64,000 bases of DNA from Nonomuraea candida (lineage in GTDB: Bacteria; Actinomycetota; Actinomycetes; Streptosporangiales; Streptosporangiaceae), in the NCBI RefSeq assembly GCF_000725485.1, contig NZ_JOAG01000026.1:62001-126000 (forward strand), written 5' to 3'. Numbering within the stretch: the stretch's first letter is position 1; each line of letters begins with the position of its first letter. Made by a program: the position numbers and the translations under genes. Positions 56,076 through 64,000 of the stretch are shown piece by piece. A model generated the notes under the pieces. That model did no database searches. It was not told the origin of the DNA and saw only the letters and a list, made by a program, of their open reading frames with translations.

Positions 56076-57527
56076 TCAGCCGGGGCGCCGGGCGTCGTCG
56101 CGGAAGCCGGGCCGGTCGGTGCCGGGCCGGCCGCCGTGGGTCCGGCCGCCTTGGAGCCGGTCGCTGTGGGGGCGGTCGCTGTGGGGCCGGTCGCTGTGGG
56201 GCCGGTCGCGTTTTCTGCGGCGGTCGCGGTGGCCCAGCAGGCGGTCGTGGCTGGAGAAGTAGCCGACGAGCAGGCCGATCGACAGCAGCACCGCCACGCC
56301 CAGGACCAGCATCCAGACCGAGGCGCCCGTCAGCGGCAGCTCCTCGCTCCGGTGGTGCGCGGGAGGCGGCACGTCGGCGGCGGCGGGGACCTGGCCGGGG
56401 CCGGGGTCCGGGTCCGGGGCGGGGGCTTCGGCGGGACGGGGCTCGGGACGGCCGGGGCCTTCGCCCTTGCCCTCGCGCCGGCCCTGCTTCTCACCCCGGC
56501 CGGGTACCTGGACCTGCGCGGCGCCGGTGTGGACGGGGGCCTGGCTCGGACTGGGGGCGGGCTCGACGACGGTCTCCGTACAGGAGCGGTTGTCGGCGGT
56601 ACGCGTCTCGCGGCCGGCGGCGTGCACGGTGGCGCAGCCCGTCACCGTGCCGGTGCTGTCGAAAGTGGTGGCGAACCTGAACGTCCTGCTCTCGCCGGGC
56701 GCGAGCGCGCCGATGGGGCACGACAGGGTCTGGCCCTCCCCGCCCGGGCACTCGGGCGGGCGCTCGGCGATGGGGGCCTGGAGGGGGGCGTGCACGGTGA
56801 CGTTCGCCGCCCGGGAGGGGCCGTGGTTGACGACCGTCAGCGTGTACCTGATCGTGTCGCCGGCGCTCGCGGCCGGCGGGGCGCTCATCCGGAGCTCGAC
56901 CTCGGCCCTGGCCTGGGCGCGGGTGATGAGCTGGGTCTCGTCGCCGTTCGCGGCGGTGGAGGCGACGTGGACGCGGCTGGTGAGGGTCGTGCCGTCCTGG
57001 AGCGCGGGGTCGGTCGTGACGGGGAGCTCGTACGTGGTGCTCCGGCCCGCCGGGATCGTCAGGCCGGGGCCGCCGCAGGTGACGGTCGCGCGGCCGGTGA
57101 GCAGGCAGCCGTCCGGGAGGCGGCCGGGGATGACGTTCCGGTCGAGGAGGCCGGCCAGGACGACGTCGTGGGCGTCCTGGCCGCCGGTGTTCGCGACGGT
57201 CAGGGCGTAGACGGACTCCGCACCGATGATCATCGGGTCCGGGGTGACGGAGCCCGTGACACGCAGACTGGGACCGGCCGGGGCCCGCGCCACTGACGCC
57301 GCGACGCCGGCCGCTTGGGTCACCCCCGTCCGAAGGCCGGACCCCTCCGGAGCGGCGGACCGCTCCCGAGCGGCGGACCGGTCCGGAGCGGCGGACCGGT
57401 CCGGAGCGGCGGACCGCTCCGGAACGGTGGCCCGGACCGGCGTGTGGGCCCGGACCGGGGTGTCGGCCCAGGCGGTGCTCAGTGCGCAGAGCGCGGTGAG
57501 CGCCGCGATCCCGGGCCTGACACCCAT
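56076..57527 (-). CDS. DUF11 surface protein with LPLTG motif and long basic tail
   Basis: 483 residues: signal peptide (GIAALTALCALSTAWA), a low-complexity part with repeated (A/R)DRSAAP, two DUF11-type beta-sandwich domains (SLRVTGSVTPDPMIIGAE...; ELRMSAPPAASAGDTIRYTL, TVVNHGPSRAANVTVHAP), a Pro-rich stretch, then ELPLTGASVWM and one membrane helix (WMLVLGVAVLLSIGLLVGY). LPLTG fits a sortase signal, but a ~45-residue tail with RPHSD repeats follows instead of a short Arg/Lys end. It may therefore be a plain membrane-anchored protein. DUF11 proteins in this phylum are cell-surface structures. Confidence 0.72.
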   Translation of the reverse strand: MGVRPGIAALTALCALSTAWADTPVRAHTPVRATVPERSAAPDRSAAPDRSAARERSAAPEGSGLRTGVTQAAGVAASVARAPAGPSLRVTGSVTPDPMIIGAESVYALTVANTGGQDAHDVVLAGLLDRNVIPGRLPDGCLLTGRATVTCGGPGLTIPAGRSTTYELPVTTDPALQDGTTLTSRVHVASTAANGDETQLITRAQARAEVELRMSAPPAASAGDTIRYTLTVVNHGPSRAANVTVHAPLQAPIAERPPECPGGEGQTLSCPIGALAPGESRTFRFATTFDSTGTVTGCATVHAAGRETRTADNRSCTETVVEPAPSPSQAPVHTGAAQVQVPGRGEKQGRREGKGEGPGRPEPRPAEAPAPDPDPGPGQVPAAADVPPPAHHRSEELPLTGASVWMLVLGVAVLLSIGLLVGYFSSHDRLLGHRDRRRKRDRPHSDRPHSDRPHSDRLQGGRTHGGRPGTDRPGFRDDARRPG

Positions 57528-57667
57528 GTCCTACCCCCGCGTGCTGCCGTCGTGCCTGCTCGACCCGGGGTCGATCCTCCTCCTGGCAGGTGACCCGCGA
57601 GTGCGGTCAGACCGCACCCATGCGCCGCCGTGGCGGAGTCTTTGCCCTCGCGGTGGGTTCAGGTGCG

Positions 57668-57858
57668 TGGCGATGCGGGTTCGACGTGTGGCGCGATGCG
57701 GGGTCGGCGTGCGGGGCGATGCTGGTTCGGCGTGCGGGGCGATGCTGGTTCGGGGTGCGAGGCGGCGCGGGGGTCGGCGCGCGGGGCGAGGCTGGTTCTG
57801 CGTCAGAGCTCCGCGTCGGAGCTCCGCGTCGGAGTTCCTCGTCGGAGTTCCGCGTTGG
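57668..57858 (+). repeat. Two adjoining tandem repeats upstream of the methyltransferase
   Basis: 57668-57802 holds about five imperfect ~23-bp units (core GGCGTGCGGGGCGATGCTGG). 57799-57858 holds four 13-bp units (CGTCGGAGYTCCG). The whole 57528-57905 interval has no supportable gene. Confidence 0.7.
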
Positions 57859-57905
57859 ACGAACAAGGGGCGGGCGCGTGGCGGCGGGTGCTTAGAGTCG
57901 TGGGC

Positions 57906-58634
57906 ATGGCAGGCGTTGCGCGTTACGACGAGATCGCCGACTTCTACGCGTCCGGCTGGACCGACGACATCGGCGACCCGGCCTCCCTGCGGCTGCTCGA
58001 CCTGCTGGGGCCGGTCGCGGGCCGGCGGGTGCTGGAGCTCGCCTGCGGTCACGGCCGGATCAGCCGCGAGCTGGCCCGCCGGGGCGCCGAGGTCGTGGGG
58101 GCCGGCCTGTCCGCCGCGCTGCTGGAGAAGGCGGAGGCCGCCGAGCGGGAGACCCCGCTGGGCGTCCGCTACCTGCACGCCGACGTCACCGAGGCCGCCG
58201 CGCTCGGCGACCTCGGCCCGTTCGACGCCGTGGTGTGCAGTTTCGGCCTCTCCGACATCGACGACCTCGACGGCGCCGTCACGACCGCCGCCGCGGCCCT
58301 GCGCCCGGGCGGCGTTCTCGCCTGCTCGATCCTGCACCCCTGCTTTCCCGGCGGCCGGGACGTCTCGGGCTCCTGGCCGGCCGGCGCCCGCTACCACGCC
58401 GAGGGCTGGTGGCGGGCCGGCGGCGAGCAGTCCTCGCTGCGCCGGCGGGTGGGCGCCAGCCACCGCACGCTCTCGACCTACCTCAACACCCTGCGCCGCC
58501 ACGGCCTGTGGCTGGACGAGCTGGCCGAGCCCGAGCCGCCCTCCGAGTGGGCGGCCAGGCGCCCTGACGCCGCCCGGTTCCCCGTGTTCCTGGTGCTGCG
58601 CTGCGTCAAGGCCGCCCAGGTGCCGGGCCCGTAA
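57906..58634 (+). CDS. Class I SAM-dependent methyltransferase
   Basis: 242 residues from the ATG at 57906. The SAM site is VLELACGHGRISRELARRGA (GxGxG variant), with VVGAGLSAALLEKAEA, LHADVTEAAALGDLGPFDAV and RPGGVLACSILHPCF. It resembles ubiquinone/menaquinone-type small-molecule methyltransferases; the substrate is unknown. No clear ribosome site, so translation may be leaderless or weak. It is convergent with the cutinase gene. Confidence 0.82.
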   Translation: MAGVARYDEIADFYASGWTDDIGDPASLRLLDLLGPVAGRRVLELACGHGRISRELARRGAEVVGAGLSAALLEKAEAAERETPLGVRYLHADVTEAAALGDLGPFDAVVCSFGLSDIDDLDGAVTTAAAALRPGGVLACSILHPCFPGGRDVSGSWPAGARYHAEGWWRAGGEQSSLRRRVGASHRTLSTYLNTLRRHGLWLDELAEPEPPSEWAARRPDAARFPVFLVLRCVKAAQVPGP

Positions 58635-58888
58635 GCCGCATCTGGCCGCAGGGGCTCCTGCGGGCCGGGGCCGATGCTCGTACCGTGCGGAATGAGGGGG
58701 TGGCCGCGTTGTGGCGTCTCAACCCGATGTCCGGCCACCCTCTCGTCCGCGTCACGAGGAGCGGTCACGGCGCGGGAGAGTCGCGCGGGGTCAGCACCCG
58801 GCGCCGGTTCATGACCTTGTAGCGCAGATGGGCCGGGTCGTCCGGTCGGTCGCCCGGTTGGCGAGATTCGCACCTGACCCCGGGCACG

Positions 58889-58922
58889 CCGATGGCGGCC
58901 GCTCGCCCGCGGCCGCCATCGG
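58889..58922. terminator. Bidirectional terminator, 13-bp perfect stem
   Basis: CGATGGCGGCCG (58890-58901) pairs with CGGCCGCCATCG (58910-58921), extended one pair each side; 8-nt loop. It sits between the convergent methyltransferase and cutinase genes. Confidence 0.8.
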
Positions 58923-58930
58923 GTCGGTGA

Positions 58931-59845
58931 TCAGGAGCTGGGGCAGGTGTGGCGGTACTCCTCGATCGCCAGCCCGCTGGGCGGCGGGCAGAGGAACCGC
59001 TCGTAGCGCGTGTCGTCGTCCACGAAGCGCTTCAGCCAGGCCACCATCGACTTCGCCATGGTGGTGTTGGTCGTCTGCGGGAAGAAGTGGCTGGCGTTGT
59101 TCAGCTCCAGGTACGCCTTCTCCGACGACGACGGGATGCTGTTGTAGAACGGCTCGGAGTGGGTGCTGACCGAGGCGACGCTGTCGCTCTCACCGCCGAT
59201 GATCATCGTCGGGACCCGGATGCCCGACCAGCTCTTCTGCAGGTTCCACGGCGCGAGCGGCACCGCGGCCTGCAGGGACGGGCGGTCGTTGGCGGCCTCC
59301 AGGCTGCCGCCGCCGCCCATCGAGTGGCCGGCGACCGCGAGCCGCGAGCCGTCGATGCGGCTGCGCACCGTGGCGGAGCTGTCCTCGACCAGGTAGTCGA
59401 GCGCGGCCAGGAGCTGGCGGCCCCGGCTGGCGGGCTGGTCGTAGCGGCTGTTGGTCTCGATGCCGATCACCACGAAGCCGTGGGAGGCGATCCTCGGGCC
59501 GAGCCAGGCCAGGCTGGACCAGCTGGCGGTGTACCCGGGCGAGATGGCGATCGCGCCGAACGTGCCCTGGCTGGTGTCGGTCGGGTAGTAGATGGTGCCG
59601 CCGCCGAAGCCGCTCACGCTCAGCGAGGAGACGCTGGTCTGCGCGGTCGAGAACGGGCCGCGGGAGGCTTCGAGGATGGCGTCGGTCGGGTCCGGGCCCC
59701 GGTCGTACGGGCCGGCCGCCGCCTGTGCGGGGGAGGTGGCCGCGAGGGCGCCGGCGATCAGTGAGACGGTGAGGGCGAGCTTGGTCAACGTTCGCGCGCC
59801 TGATCGGGGGGTGGGAAGCTGCACGTCGTCATACTCCCTGCTCAT
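58931..59845 (-). CDS. Secreted cutinase / type I PETase-like polyester hydrolase
   Basis: 304 residues from the ATG at 59845 with a signal peptide ([20 protein letters not shown]). The mature part is strongly like Thermobifida cutinases: [60 protein letters not shown], nucleophile Ser in [15 protein letters not shown], Asp in [12 protein letters not shown], His in [10 protein letters not shown], and two C-terminal Cys ([19 protein letters not shown]) for the family disulphide. The oxyanion Tyr (PGYT) and subsite Trp (APWNLQKSW) are present. It hydrolyses cutin-type polyesters; activity on PET is known for close relatives, not shown here. A 14-bp palindrome lies 67 bp upstream. Confidence 0.92.
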   Translation of the reverse strand: MSREYDDVQLPTPRSGARTLTKLALTVSLIAGALAATSPAQAAAGPYDRGPDPTDAILEASRGPFSTAQTSVSSLSVSGFGGGTIYYPTDTSQGTFGAIAISPGYTASWSSLAWLGPRIASHGFVVIGIETNSRYDQPASRGRQLLAALDYLVEDSSATVRSRIDGSRLAVAGHSMGGGGSLEAANDRPSLQAAVPLAPWNLQKSWSGIRVPTMIIGGESDSVASVSTHSEPFYNSIPSSSEKAYLELNNASHFFPQTTNTTMAKSMVAWLKRFVDDDTRYERFLCPPPSGLAIEEYRHTCPSS

Positions 59846-59911
59846 GTGGGGGTTCGCTGGGGGGTGACAGCTGTCTGTGGCCATTGTTCGGACGCGCAGT
59901 AAGCCGTGCAT

Positions 59912-59925
59912 CGGTGAAATCACCG
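59912..59925. promoter_or_regulatory. Perfect palindrome CGGTGAAATCACCG, upstream of the cutinase
   Basis: A 6-2-6 palindrome 67-80 bp upstream of the cutinase start. The same site (reverse complement) occurs at 62943-62956 upstream of the LuxR-family gene. Confidence 0.6.
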
Positions 59926-59988
59926 GTCCTGCCATCGGGACATGAGGCTTACCGCTTCGACCGAAAATCAGCGGTCCTGCGATCGGCA

Positions 59989-60108
59989 CGTGAGCCTCGC
60001 CGGTCCGGCGGGGATCGGCGGTCCCGCACGTGAGCCTCGCCGGTCCGGCGGGGATCGGCGGTCCTGTACGGGAGTCTCGCCGGTCCGGCGGGGATCGGCG
60101 GTGCGGCG
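59989..60108 (+). repeat. Three 40-bp tandem repeats, with diverged flanking copies
   Basis: GTGAGCCTCGCCGGTCCGGC and onward to GGGGATCGGCGGTCC recur with a 40-bp period (from about 59989, 60029 and 60069). Degenerate versions extend left to ~59926 and right into the end of the LuxR gene (GGACATGAGCC at 60113). They lie between the LuxR stop and the cutinase promoter. Confidence 0.75.
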
Positions 60109-60109
60109 A

Positions 60110-62902
60110 TCAGGACATGAGCCGCACCAGTTCGACGCGGGAGCGGATGCCGAGGCGGCTGAAGATGTTGCGCAGGTGGTGCTCGACGGTGCGGCGGCTC
60201 AGGAAGAGCTGCTCGGCCACCTCCTTGTTGGTGGCGCCCTCGGCCACCATGCGGGCGATCTGCAACTGCTGGGCCGTGAGCTGCCCGGTGGTCGCCTCCT
60301 GGGCCGGCCGCACGGGCTCGCCGGAGGCGCGCAGCTCCGTCCTGGCCTGCTCGGTCCACAGGCGGGCGCCGTACCGCTCGAAGGTCTCCAGCGCCGCGTG
60401 CAGGTGGGCCCGGGCCGCGCCGGGGCGGCGGTCGCGGCGCAGCGCGCTGCCGTACAGCAGCCGCGTACGCGCCGCCTCGAACTCGTAGACCCCCTGCCCG
60501 TGCAGGTCGAGCGCCTCCCTGAACAGCTCTTCCGCCTCCCCGGGGGCGGCCAGCAGCGCCCGGCAGCGCGACACCAGCGCGCGCAGGTCGGGGCTGCGCG
60601 TGCTGCCCACCCAGCGCTCCAGCACCCGCAGCGCGGCCCCGGCCGCCTCGTGGTCGCCGGTGCGCGCGCACGCCTCGATGAAGTGCGGCGTGGCCATGAC
60701 CCGGATCACGACGTGGTTGTTGTTGCGGCGCTCGGCGCGCAGCCGCCCGGCGGCGTCGGCCGGGCGGCCGGCGGCCAGGTCGAGGTAGGCCAGCGCCCAG
60801 TTGCCGATCGCGCCCGCGATGCCCAGGTCGTGCGCGTCGGCCAGGCCGATGGCGGCGTCGGCGCGCACCCGGCAGGTCTCCTGGTCGCCCTCGACGGCCG
60901 CGGTGATCGCCAGCCAGGCCAGATGCTGGGCGGCCGTGTTGAGCTGGCCGGTCTCCTGCGCCAGCCGCAGCCCCTGGGCGGCCGTGGCGGCCACGGAGGC
61001 GTAGCGGCCCATCCAGATCTCCGGGTAGATCGTGTACTCCAGGAGCTGCGGCATGGCCGACACCACGCCGCGCAGCCGGGCCGTCTCCACGGCCCGGGCC
61101 GACAGGCGGTGGGCGGTGGCCTCCTCGCCGAGCAGCATGCTGGCGATGCAGGCCCAGACGAGCACGGCCGGGTCGCGCACCGCGCCGGCCAGCTCCACGA
61201 CCCGCCGCAGCGGGGCCGCCGCCTCCCGGTGGGAGCCGCTGAAGGTGGAGGCCATGCCGGCGAGGTACTCGAACATGAGCTGCGTCGGCACCGTCTCGTC
61301 CGGCCGGCGCAGCGCCGCCGCCTGGCGGGCGATCGCGATGAACGCCCGGTTGTCGCCGGCCCGGTAGCTGGCGTCGGCGGCCCTGACCAGCGCCCGCACG
61401 CCCAGCATGCGATGGCTGTCCAGCAGCCAGGCCGCCGCCGCGAGCAGCTCCTCGCGGGCGCTGCCGGTCTCGCCGCCGAGCAGTTCGAGGCTGCCGTGCA
61501 GGAGCTGGACGCGGCCGCGCAGCTCGTCGGGCGCCGCCAGGTCGCGCAGCCGGGCCAGGAGGGACCTGGCCGCCTGCGGATGGCCGGTCACCCAGGCGTA
61601 GCGCGCGGCGGCGGCCAGCCGCTCGGCCTTGGCCGGGTCGTGCGGGCCGGTCAGCTCGGCGGCGCGTTCGAGCGCCAGGTACGGCTCGGGATGCGTGTGC
61701 GCGGGATGGGCCTCCAGCGCGGCGGCGGCCAGGTCGTCGGCCAGCCGCGCGGCGGGCCCGTCGAGCGCGCAGGCGCGGTGCCAGGCCCGGCGCAGCCGCC
61801 GCGACTCCCCGCCGGGCCCGTCCTCCAGGAGGGACTCCCCGCCGGGCCCGTCCTCCAGGAGGCCCGCGAGAAGGCGGTGGGCGCTGCGCCGCCGCAGCAG
61901 CGACGCCCCGTGGTACACCACGCCCCGCAGGGCCGGGTCGCGGAAGTCGTACCGGTCGCCGGTGGAGTGCAGGACGCCCGCCCGCTCGGCCGGCTCCAGC
62001 GTGGTGAGCGGGCACGCGGGCGCGGCGGCGCGGATCAGCGTGGGCACGTCGAGGCCGGGGTCGGCGGCGATGAGCAGCAGCAGCCGCTGCGCCTCCGGCG
62101 ACAGGGCCGCCAGCCGGTCGGCGTGCTCCCGCCACAACCGGCCGTCCCTGGGCAGCGTCACGGGCGGCGCGGCCAGCCCGGCGAGCTGGTCGGGGGTGAG
62201 CGAGCCGATCAGCTCGGCCAGCGCGAGGGGGTTGCCCCTGGCGATCTGGTCCAGCGCCGCCAGCAGGTCCTCGGCGATCTTCCCCGGCGCCAGGTCGCCG
62301 GCCAGCTCCCGCACCGCCGCCGCGTCCAGCCCGCCCACGGGCCGCACCGGCACGCCGTCCAGCCCGTCCTCCCGCGCCGCGAACAGCAGCGCCACCGGCT
62401 CGCCCGGCACCCGCCTGGCGGCGAACGACAACACCTCGCGGCTGGCCGGGTCGAGCAGGTCCACGTCGTCCACGCAGGCCAGCACCGGCTGCTGGGCCGC
62501 CACCGCCGACAGCAGGCCGAGCACGGCCGCGGGCAGCGCCAGCCCGGCGGCGGCCGTGCCGGACTCCAGGGCCGAGACCAGGGCGCGGGCCTGCGTGCCC
62601 GGCAGGGAGACGGCGGCGCCGGCGGCGACCGGGCGCAGCAGGCCGTGCAGCCCGGCGTACGGCAGCCGCGACTCCGACCGCACCCCGGAGACCCGCAACA
62701 CCCGGCACCCCGCGGCGCCGGCCAGCGCGGCGGCCAGGTCGAGCAGCGCCGTCTTGCCCACGCCCGGCGCCCCTCTCAGCAGCAGGGCGCCGCCGGAACC
62801 GGCGCGGGCGTCGTCGATCAGCCGCCGCAGGGCGCGTTCCTCCTCGCCGCGGCCACGTAACACGGGTGGGGGCTTGTCAGGGGACACGCCGTCAAGTGTC
62901 AC
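60110..62902 (-). CDS. Large LuxR-family (LAL/MalT-like) ATPase regulator
   Basis: 930 residues from the GTG at 62902 (a GTG at 62887 is also possible; neither has a good ribosome site). N-terminal AAA ATPase with Walker A RGAPGVGKTALL near 43-54 and Walker B LACVDDVDLLD; a long helical TPR-like middle; C-terminal LuxR helix-turn-helix (LTAQQLQIARMVAEGATNKE, VAEQLFLSRRTVEHHLRNIF). It probably senses a small molecule and activates nearby genes. A perfect palindrome at -41 to -54 is shared with the cutinase promoter. A 30-bp in-frame tandem duplication (LLEDGPGGES twice) lies in the middle. Confidence 0.88.
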   Translation of the reverse strand: MTLDGVSPDKPPPVLRGRGEEERALRRLIDDARAGSGGALLLRGAPGVGKTALLDLAAALAGAAGCRVLRVSGVRSESRLPYAGLHGLLRPVAAGAAVSLPGTQARALVSALESGTAAAGLALPAAVLGLLSAVAAQQPVLACVDDVDLLDPASREVLSFAARRVPGEPVALLFAAREDGLDGVPVRPVGGLDAAAVRELAGDLAPGKIAEDLLAALDQIARGNPLALAELIGSLTPDQLAGLAAPPVTLPRDGRLWREHADRLAALSPEAQRLLLLIAADPGLDVPTLIRAAAPACPLTTLEPAERAGVLHSTGDRYDFRDPALRGVVYHGASLLRRRSAHRLLAGLLEDGPGGESLLEDGPGGESRRLRRAWHRACALDGPAARLADDLAAAALEAHPAHTHPEPYLALERAAELTGPHDPAKAERLAAAARYAWVTGHPQAARSLLARLRDLAAPDELRGRVQLLHGSLELLGGETGSAREELLAAAAWLLDSHRMLGVRALVRAADASYRAGDNRAFIAIARQAAALRRPDETVPTQLMFEYLAGMASTFSGSHREAAAPLRRVVELAGAVRDPAVLVWACIASMLLGEEATAHRLSARAVETARLRGVVSAMPQLLEYTIYPEIWMGRYASVAATAAQGLRLAQETGQLNTAAQHLAWLAITAAVEGDQETCRVRADAAIGLADAHDLGIAGAIGNWALAYLDLAAGRPADAAGRLRAERRNNNHVVIRVMATPHFIEACARTGDHEAAGAALRVLERWVGSTRSPDLRALVSRCRALLAAPGEAEELFREALDLHGQGVYEFEAARTRLLYGSALRRDRRPGAARAHLHAALETFERYGARLWTEQARTELRASGEPVRPAQEATTGQLTAQQLQIARMVAEGATNKEVAEQLFLSRRTVEHHLRNIFSRLGIRSRVELVRLMS
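61803..61862 (-). repeat. Perfect 30-bp tandem duplication inside the LuxR-family gene
   Basis: 61803-61832 and 61833-61862 are identical; on the coding strand they add ten residues (LLEDGPGGES) in frame. Identity over 30 bp suggests a recent slippage event. Confidence 0.9.
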
Positions 62903-62942
62903 CCGCGGATGTCAGGACGGAAAGGGCGTGTCACGCAGGGGC

Positions 62943-62956
62943 CGGTGATTTCACCG
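62943..62956. promoter_or_regulatory. Perfect palindrome CGGTGATTTCACCG, upstream of the LuxR-family gene
   Basis: Lies 41-54 bp before the GTG at 62902 and overlaps the livM stop codon. Identical, in reverse complement, to 59912-59925. Confidence 0.6.
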
Positions 62957-63931
62957 ATAGGGGAGCTCCTTCCGGTTCTTCGCCAGGCGGGCGGAGATCG
63001 CGGGGACCAGGCCGCGGGGCATGAACAGGACGACCACGATGAGGACGAGGGCGTAGACGGCGTACGACAACACGCTCGGCGCGTACGTCGGCATGCCCGG
63101 CAGCGACGCGAGCCGGTCCAGGCCCTGCACCAGCAGCGTGATCGCGGTGGCCCCCACCACGGCGCCCCAGATCGTGCCGAGCCCCCCGACCACGGCCATC
63201 ACGATGTACTGGATCGAGATCAGGACGGGGAACGAGCCCGGCGCGACGTAGCCGGTGTAGAAGCAGTAGATGCCCCCGGCCAGGCCGGCGAACGTGGCCG
63301 ACAGGGCGAAGACCACCAGCTTGTAGCGGCCCACGGGAATGCCCGACGAGGCGGCGGCGGTCTCGCTGGTGGCCAGCGCGCGCAGGGCGCGGCCGGGGCG
63401 GGAGGTGATGACGTTGCGCGTCACCAGCATCACCAGGGCCAGGCCCGCCCACGTCAGGTACGCGTACACGGCCGCGCCGCCCGCCTCGAACGAGCCCACG
63501 CCGAACTGCGGGATGCCCTGCAGCCCGATGTCGCCGCCGGTGAACTCGAGCTGGCCGGCCAGCGAGAGCAGGATGAGCTGCACGGCCAGCGTCGCGAAGG
63601 CCAGGTGGTGGCCGCGCAGCCGCAGCAGCGGCGTGCCGATCACCAGGGCGGAGAGCGCGGCGGCCACGGGGGCGGCCGCCAGGCCGGCCAGCGGGGGGAC
63701 CCCGGCCAGGGCGAGCAGGGCCGCGGTGTAGGCGCCGATGGCGTAGAAGGCGCCCTGGCCCAGCGACACCTGGCCGGCGTAGCCCATGAGCAGCGACACG
63801 CCGACCGTGACCATGGCGGCCAGGCCGAGCAGGATGTAGACGGCCAGGGCGCTGTCGTCGAGCACGGCGGGCAGCGCGAGCGTGACGGCGGCGACCAGGG
63901 CACCGGCCGCGAGCCCGGCCCTGTTGTTCAT
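62951..63931 (-). CDS. livM: Branched-chain amino-acid ABC transporter permease (LivM)
   Basis: 326 residues with about nine membrane helices and the LivM signatures SLLMGYAGQVSLGQGAFYAI, GTPLLRLRGHHLAFATLA, NVITSRPGRALRALATSETA and VVGGLGTIWGAVVGA. It forms the inner-membrane channel with LivH for leucine-type amino acids or related amides and urea. The ATG overlaps the livH stop (ATGA). The ATPase genes livG/livF are not downstream, so they must be upstream, beyond the window. Confidence 0.9.
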   Translation of the reverse strand: MNNRAGLAAGALVAAVTLALPAVLDDSALAVYILLGLAAMVTVGVSLLMGYAGQVSLGQGAFYAIGAYTAALLALAGVPPLAGLAAAPVAAALSALVIGTPLLRLRGHHLAFATLAVQLILLSLAGQLEFTGGDIGLQGIPQFGVGSFEAGGAAVYAYLTWAGLALVMLVTRNVITSRPGRALRALATSETAAASSGIPVGRYKLVVFALSATFAGLAGGIYCFYTGYVAPGSFPVLISIQYIVMAVVGGLGTIWGAVVGATAITLLVQGLDRLASLPGMPTYAPSVLSYAVYALVLIVVVLFMPRGLVPAISARLAKNRKELPYR

Positions 63932-64000
63932 GCGGGCTCCTCAGAGATGGCCGAGCGGCGGCTCGCCTGGACGATCATGACGAGGATCATGAGGCCGAGC
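63928..64000 (-). CDS. livH: LivH permease, C-terminal end only (cut by window)
   Basis: The minus strand reads LGLMILVMIVQASRRSAISE then EPA and TGA, coupled to livM. The hydrophobic end and position upstream of livM indicate the partner permease LivH. Only ~23 residues are visible. Confidence 0.6.
   Translation of the reverse strand, partial: LGLMILVMIVQASRRSAISEEPA

Overview
This window comes from a high-GC actinomycete chromosome. I infer a member of the Streptosporangiales (Nonomuraea-like) from the overall gene content: a caspase/STAND/WD40 protein, F420-type LLM oxidoreductase, actinomycete-type cutinase, many secreted plant-polymer enzymes, and an integrative conjugative element with a pSAM2-like plan. 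No rRNA, tRNA or CRISPR array was seen.

Layout. 1-14.2 kb is largely a carbohydrate-degradation region: a truncated (alpha/alpha)6 glycoside hydrolase with discoidin domains, an AfsR-like ATPase, an SDR with its MmyB-type regulator, a pectin methylesterase-pectate lyase fusion, a divergent modular GH10 xylanase, a GT2 glycosyltransferase and an intracellular GH43 beta-xylosidase. The xylanase makes oligosaccharides outside the cell and GH43 could finish them inside. 14.2-23.4 kb holds the caspase-NTPase-WD40 protein, a secreted C39-like peptidase, an unlinked adenylate kinase, a secreted HNH nuclease and two proteins of unknown function.

23.57-39.00 kb is an integrated element of about 15.4 kb. 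It has an integrase, excisionase, HUH replication initiator, FtsK/TraB translocase, SpdB-like protein, SCO3933-family activator, KorSA-like GntR repressor and Nudix protein, the gene set of an actinomycete integrative and conjugative element (AICE). Instead of a tRNA gene it uses the 3' end of an acyl-CoA dehydrogenase gene. A 22-bp identical core lies at both ends, and the element supplies a replacement 3' end that differs from the displaced host copy at 8 of 49 positions, every one silent. Inside the element are a 700-bp block of three tandem arrays built on the heptamer GTCCGGT (candidate transfer or replication site), two tandem HNH genes, and a regulatory cassette (two paralogous HTH/PLD-like regulators, HD phosphohydrolase, Nudix, double-headed GntR) whose promoters share GGACGTC direct repeats.

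39-64 kb is host chromosome again: acyl-CoA dehydrogenase overlapping a fused indolepyruvate ferredoxin oxidoreductase with a divergent Lrp regulator; then a stretch with many gene remnants (DinB, LysR, dienelactone hydrolase, and a sugar-binding protein and ROK regulator that have both lost their 5' ends at one junction) between intact LLM, MBL, MFS, AlkZ-like, Gfo/Idh and sugar-permease genes; a DUF11 surface protein with an LPLTG motif; a methyltransferase; a TfCut2/PETase-type cutinase; a large LuxR-family regulator; and the end of a branched-chain amino-acid ABC transporter. A perfect 14-bp palindrome occurs upstream of both the cutinase and the LuxR gene.

All calls come from reading the sequence; family names are from memory of the families, not from a database search.
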